Virus record (IMG/VR): IMGVR_UViG_3300013101_000112
Location: 1 to 22,578 of that record
DNA length: 22,578 nt
Strand: one strand, 5' to 3'
Origin: a virus
A program made the position numbers and the translations under genes. Below are positions 21,070-22,578 of this stretch, piece by piece (position 1 is the stretch's first letter; every line of letters starts with the position of its first letter). A model generated the notes under the pieces. The model was not told the origin of the DNA. It worked only from the letters and a program-made list of their open reading frames with translations, and did not search any database.

Positions 21070-21554
21070 CAGTTCCTCCGAGCGTCCAAGCGCGCACAGT
21101 CGTCTGCCTGAACTTCGCTGGTGGGCAGCGTGGACAGCAACTCGCGTACGTTGCCGATCCTGGCAACCGCTACGCGCAGTTCATGCACAACGAAGAGGAC
21201 GGGCCCAGTAACAGCAAGCTGATTCGGTACCGCCCCGCCATCGACCCGGACACGGGCCTGCCGTATGACGAGGGCTACCTCGCGGACGGGCCTGATGATG
21301 TGAAGTTCCGAGGCGGCGCAGCGAAGCCGGCGAACTGCAAGTACGAGTACGGGTGCTACGAGGCTGCCGGCGGCAGCGGGCACTTCATCATCTTCGGCAC
21401 CATCGACGCACCTTCGGGCGATTGGTGGGAGATGCAAGTCGGCTGGGATTCCGGTGGCACAGAGACGGCGTACGACTGGGAGATCCTCGATCCTCAGCCA
21501 GTAGTTCCCGAGGAGTGGGCCAAGGAGATCCCGTTCCGCGGTAGCATGACGTAA
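21066..21554 (+). CDS. Hypothetical receptor-side protein (162 aa)
   Basis: A 162-residue protein from a GTG at 21066 that overlaps the lectin stop (GTGA). An upstream in-frame ATG at 20967 would overlap the lectin by 100 nt and is rejected, though it cannot be excluded. It begins MTVPPSVQARTVVCLNFAGG and is rich in Gly, Asp, Tyr and Trp, with CKYEYGCYEAAGGSGHFIIFG in the middle and WWEMQVGWDSGG near the end. This is typical of small tail surface proteins. Four Cys residues could form disulphides. No family is recognised. Confidence 0.65.
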   Translation: MTVPPSVQARTVVCLNFAGGQRGQQLAYVADPGNRYAQFMHNEEDGPSNSKLIRYRPAIDPDTGLPYDEGYLADGPDDVKFRGGAAKPANCKYEYGCYEAAGGSGHFIIFGTIDAPSGDWWEMQVGWDSGGTETAYDWEILDPQPVVPEEWAKEIPFRGSMT

Positions 21555-22578
21555 TGCCCGACAAGCACGTAGCGTCTGTACCCGATCCGCTCTCTGGGCA
21601 CATTGGGATGGTTCCCATAGTCGACGCGGCAGGAACGGACTTCGATGCCGTGCCTGTAGGGCAGGGTCGCGAGCACATGCCTACTGGCGTTTACACGGGC
21701 GCAGAGATCAACATCGTGAACGGCGGCTTGGACGTCGAGGTACTTACCGGCATCGGCGTCATCACTGATGCGTATTCCGACCCGAGTGACGTAGCTACGA
21801 AGACGCGTATCACATGGCCGGATCTACAGAAGACGATCACAACGCCATCGTCGAATCTCATCGCCTGGATAATGATCCAAGAGAGCGGGACTCCGGGAAT
21901 CGGAGAGATCGTCGAGCTGACTACGCGACCGTCGCCGGTCGATCAGCGGACAATGATCTACGTCGGCCTGATCTCGTGGAGCGGTGCGCAGTGGGAGGAC
22001 GTTTCAACGCCCATTGTGGCGGGCAACGTCGCACACCAATACTACGAGATGATGAAGGACGTATTCCCTCCACTTGCGTTCGTGAGCGGCGGCAACGTCA
22101 TCGAGCGCGCAGCGTTTACACTTGAGATTGACGCGTCCGTGATCTGGGAGATCAATAGGAATCACCATGTCAACCCGGCAGACCCGAACCGGCAGCCGTT
22201 CGGACCGACCGCACCGCTCGTGTTCCGCTACATCACCGGAGGGTTCGAGAGCGTCGGTGTGCCTGCGTCAATCGTTGACCCGACACAGTGGGAGAATCCT
22301 ACCGGCGTACTTGATCCCACGGTCGGTGGGCCCGCCAATAATACAACCATTCAACGCCTCTGGCTCGATCAGGCAGATAACTTCTGGGTGACATGGGGCC
22401 AGAACATCTACTCGACGTTCGATGAAGCTCGCGCAAGCGTGCAGTTCGACGCCGCGAATAGCGTGTTCTCGAACTACCTCACGCGTGACTGCATTCTTCT
22501 CGGCTTCATCGTATGCACGCGGTCGTCGACCGACTGGAGTGATGAGTCGCAGTTCATCCCGTTCGTGTCTGGACAGTC
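21554..22578 (+). CDS. Tail fibre/receptor-binding-like protein, C-terminus cut by window edge
   Basis: The frame is open from an ATG at 21554 to the window end, at least 341 codons, with no stop. It begins MPDKHVASVPDPLSGHIGM and is Asp/Ile/Val-rich with many short strands. Later segments (TWPDLQKTI, then WLDQADNFWVTWGQNIYS, then CILLGFIVCTRSSTDWSDES) resemble the repeated 'NxFWVxYGQNxYxS' and 'LGxIVVxxxATDLSD' style blocks of tail-tip proteins. It overlaps the previous stop (TAATG). Two GTTTACAC sites are inside (21689, 22114). Probable tail-tip protein; the missing C-terminus prevents any receptor statement. Confidence 0.7.
   Translation, partial: MPDKHVASVPDPLSGHIGMVPIVDAAGTDFDAVPVGQGREHMPTGVYTGAEINIVNGGLDVEVLTGIGVITDAYSDPSDVATKTRITWPDLQKTITTPSSNLIAWIMIQESGTPGIGEIVELTTRPSPVDQRTMIYVGLISWSGAQWEDVSTPIVAGNVAHQYYEMMKDVFPPLAFVSGGNVIERAAFTLEIDASVIWEINRNHHVNPADPNRQPFGPTAPLVFRYITGGFESVGVPASIVDPTQWENPTGVLDPTVGGPANNTTIQRLWLDQADNFWVTWGQNIYSTFDEARASVQFDAANSVFSNYLTRDCILLGFIVCTRSSTDWSDESQFIPFVSGQ
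21689..21696 (+). promoter_or_regulatory. GTTTACAC site 8
   Basis: CGTTTACACGG in the last gene, frame GTT TAC ACG, identical in the 11-bp window to sites at 3024 and 12724. Confidence 0.5.
22114..22121 (+). promoter_or_regulatory. GTTTACAC site 9
   Basis: CGTTTACACTT in the last gene, frame GCG TTT ACA CTT. It shares the C flank and the 8-bp core only; the downstream GG is missing. Confidence 0.45.

Overview
This window is part of a double-stranded DNA tailed phage or prophage (Caudoviricetes). The base composition looks to be about 60% GC by eye. Genes carry good Shine-Dalgarno sites and the promoters are sigma70-like, so the host is a bacterium. Its identity cannot be fixed from this window. 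Some of the small leftward genes recall small proteins of actinobacterial phages, but this is weak evidence. No terminase, portal, lysis, integrase or replication gene, and no tRNA, was seen here.

Left arm (1-3341, all minus strand): eleven small genes, the first cut by the window edge, sit in six short transcription units. Each unit starts with its own leftward promoter (TTGACA-like, 16-17 nt spacer, TATAAT-like). Every promoter has a palindrome TACACC-N4-GGTGTA filling its spacer and running into the -10, so one repressor could switch all six together. Three units also share a leader with a hairpin followed by an identical 13-nt box that carries the Shine-Dalgarno sequence. The proteins are mostly unknown, and include two Cys-rich, zinc-ribbon-like miniproteins and a DUF5419-like protein.

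Right arm (3382-22578, all plus strand): one dense late operon in which most genes overlap by 1-4 nt. The head block runs in Mu-like order: MuF-like minor head protein, a small HTH protein, Mu I-like protease with an in-frame internal scaffold start (Mu I/Z style), capsid cement-like protein, Mu T-like major capsid protein, an unknown protein, and a virion protein carrying a carbohydrate-binding-like module. The neck/tail block has a gp36-like (DUF1320) protein, a possible gp37-like protein, a possible tube protein, a gpG-like tail completion protein, a small unknown, two large tail/hub proteins and a very short tape-measure-like protein. It ends with an 885-aa fibre-like protein, two small proteins, a double LamG-like lectin and two more probable receptor-side proteins, the last cut by the window end. 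No sheath was recognised, so a short non-contractile tail is the best guess.

Over both arms lies a second dispersed DNA signal: nine exact copies of GTTTA(A/C)AC, usually CGTTTA(A/C)ACG. Two lie at leftward gene junctions and seven lie inside late genes in all three reading frames. Together with the repeated promoter-operator module, this suggests a genome-wide repressor or silencing system comparable in logic, not in sequence, to the stoperators of L5-like mycobacteriophages.
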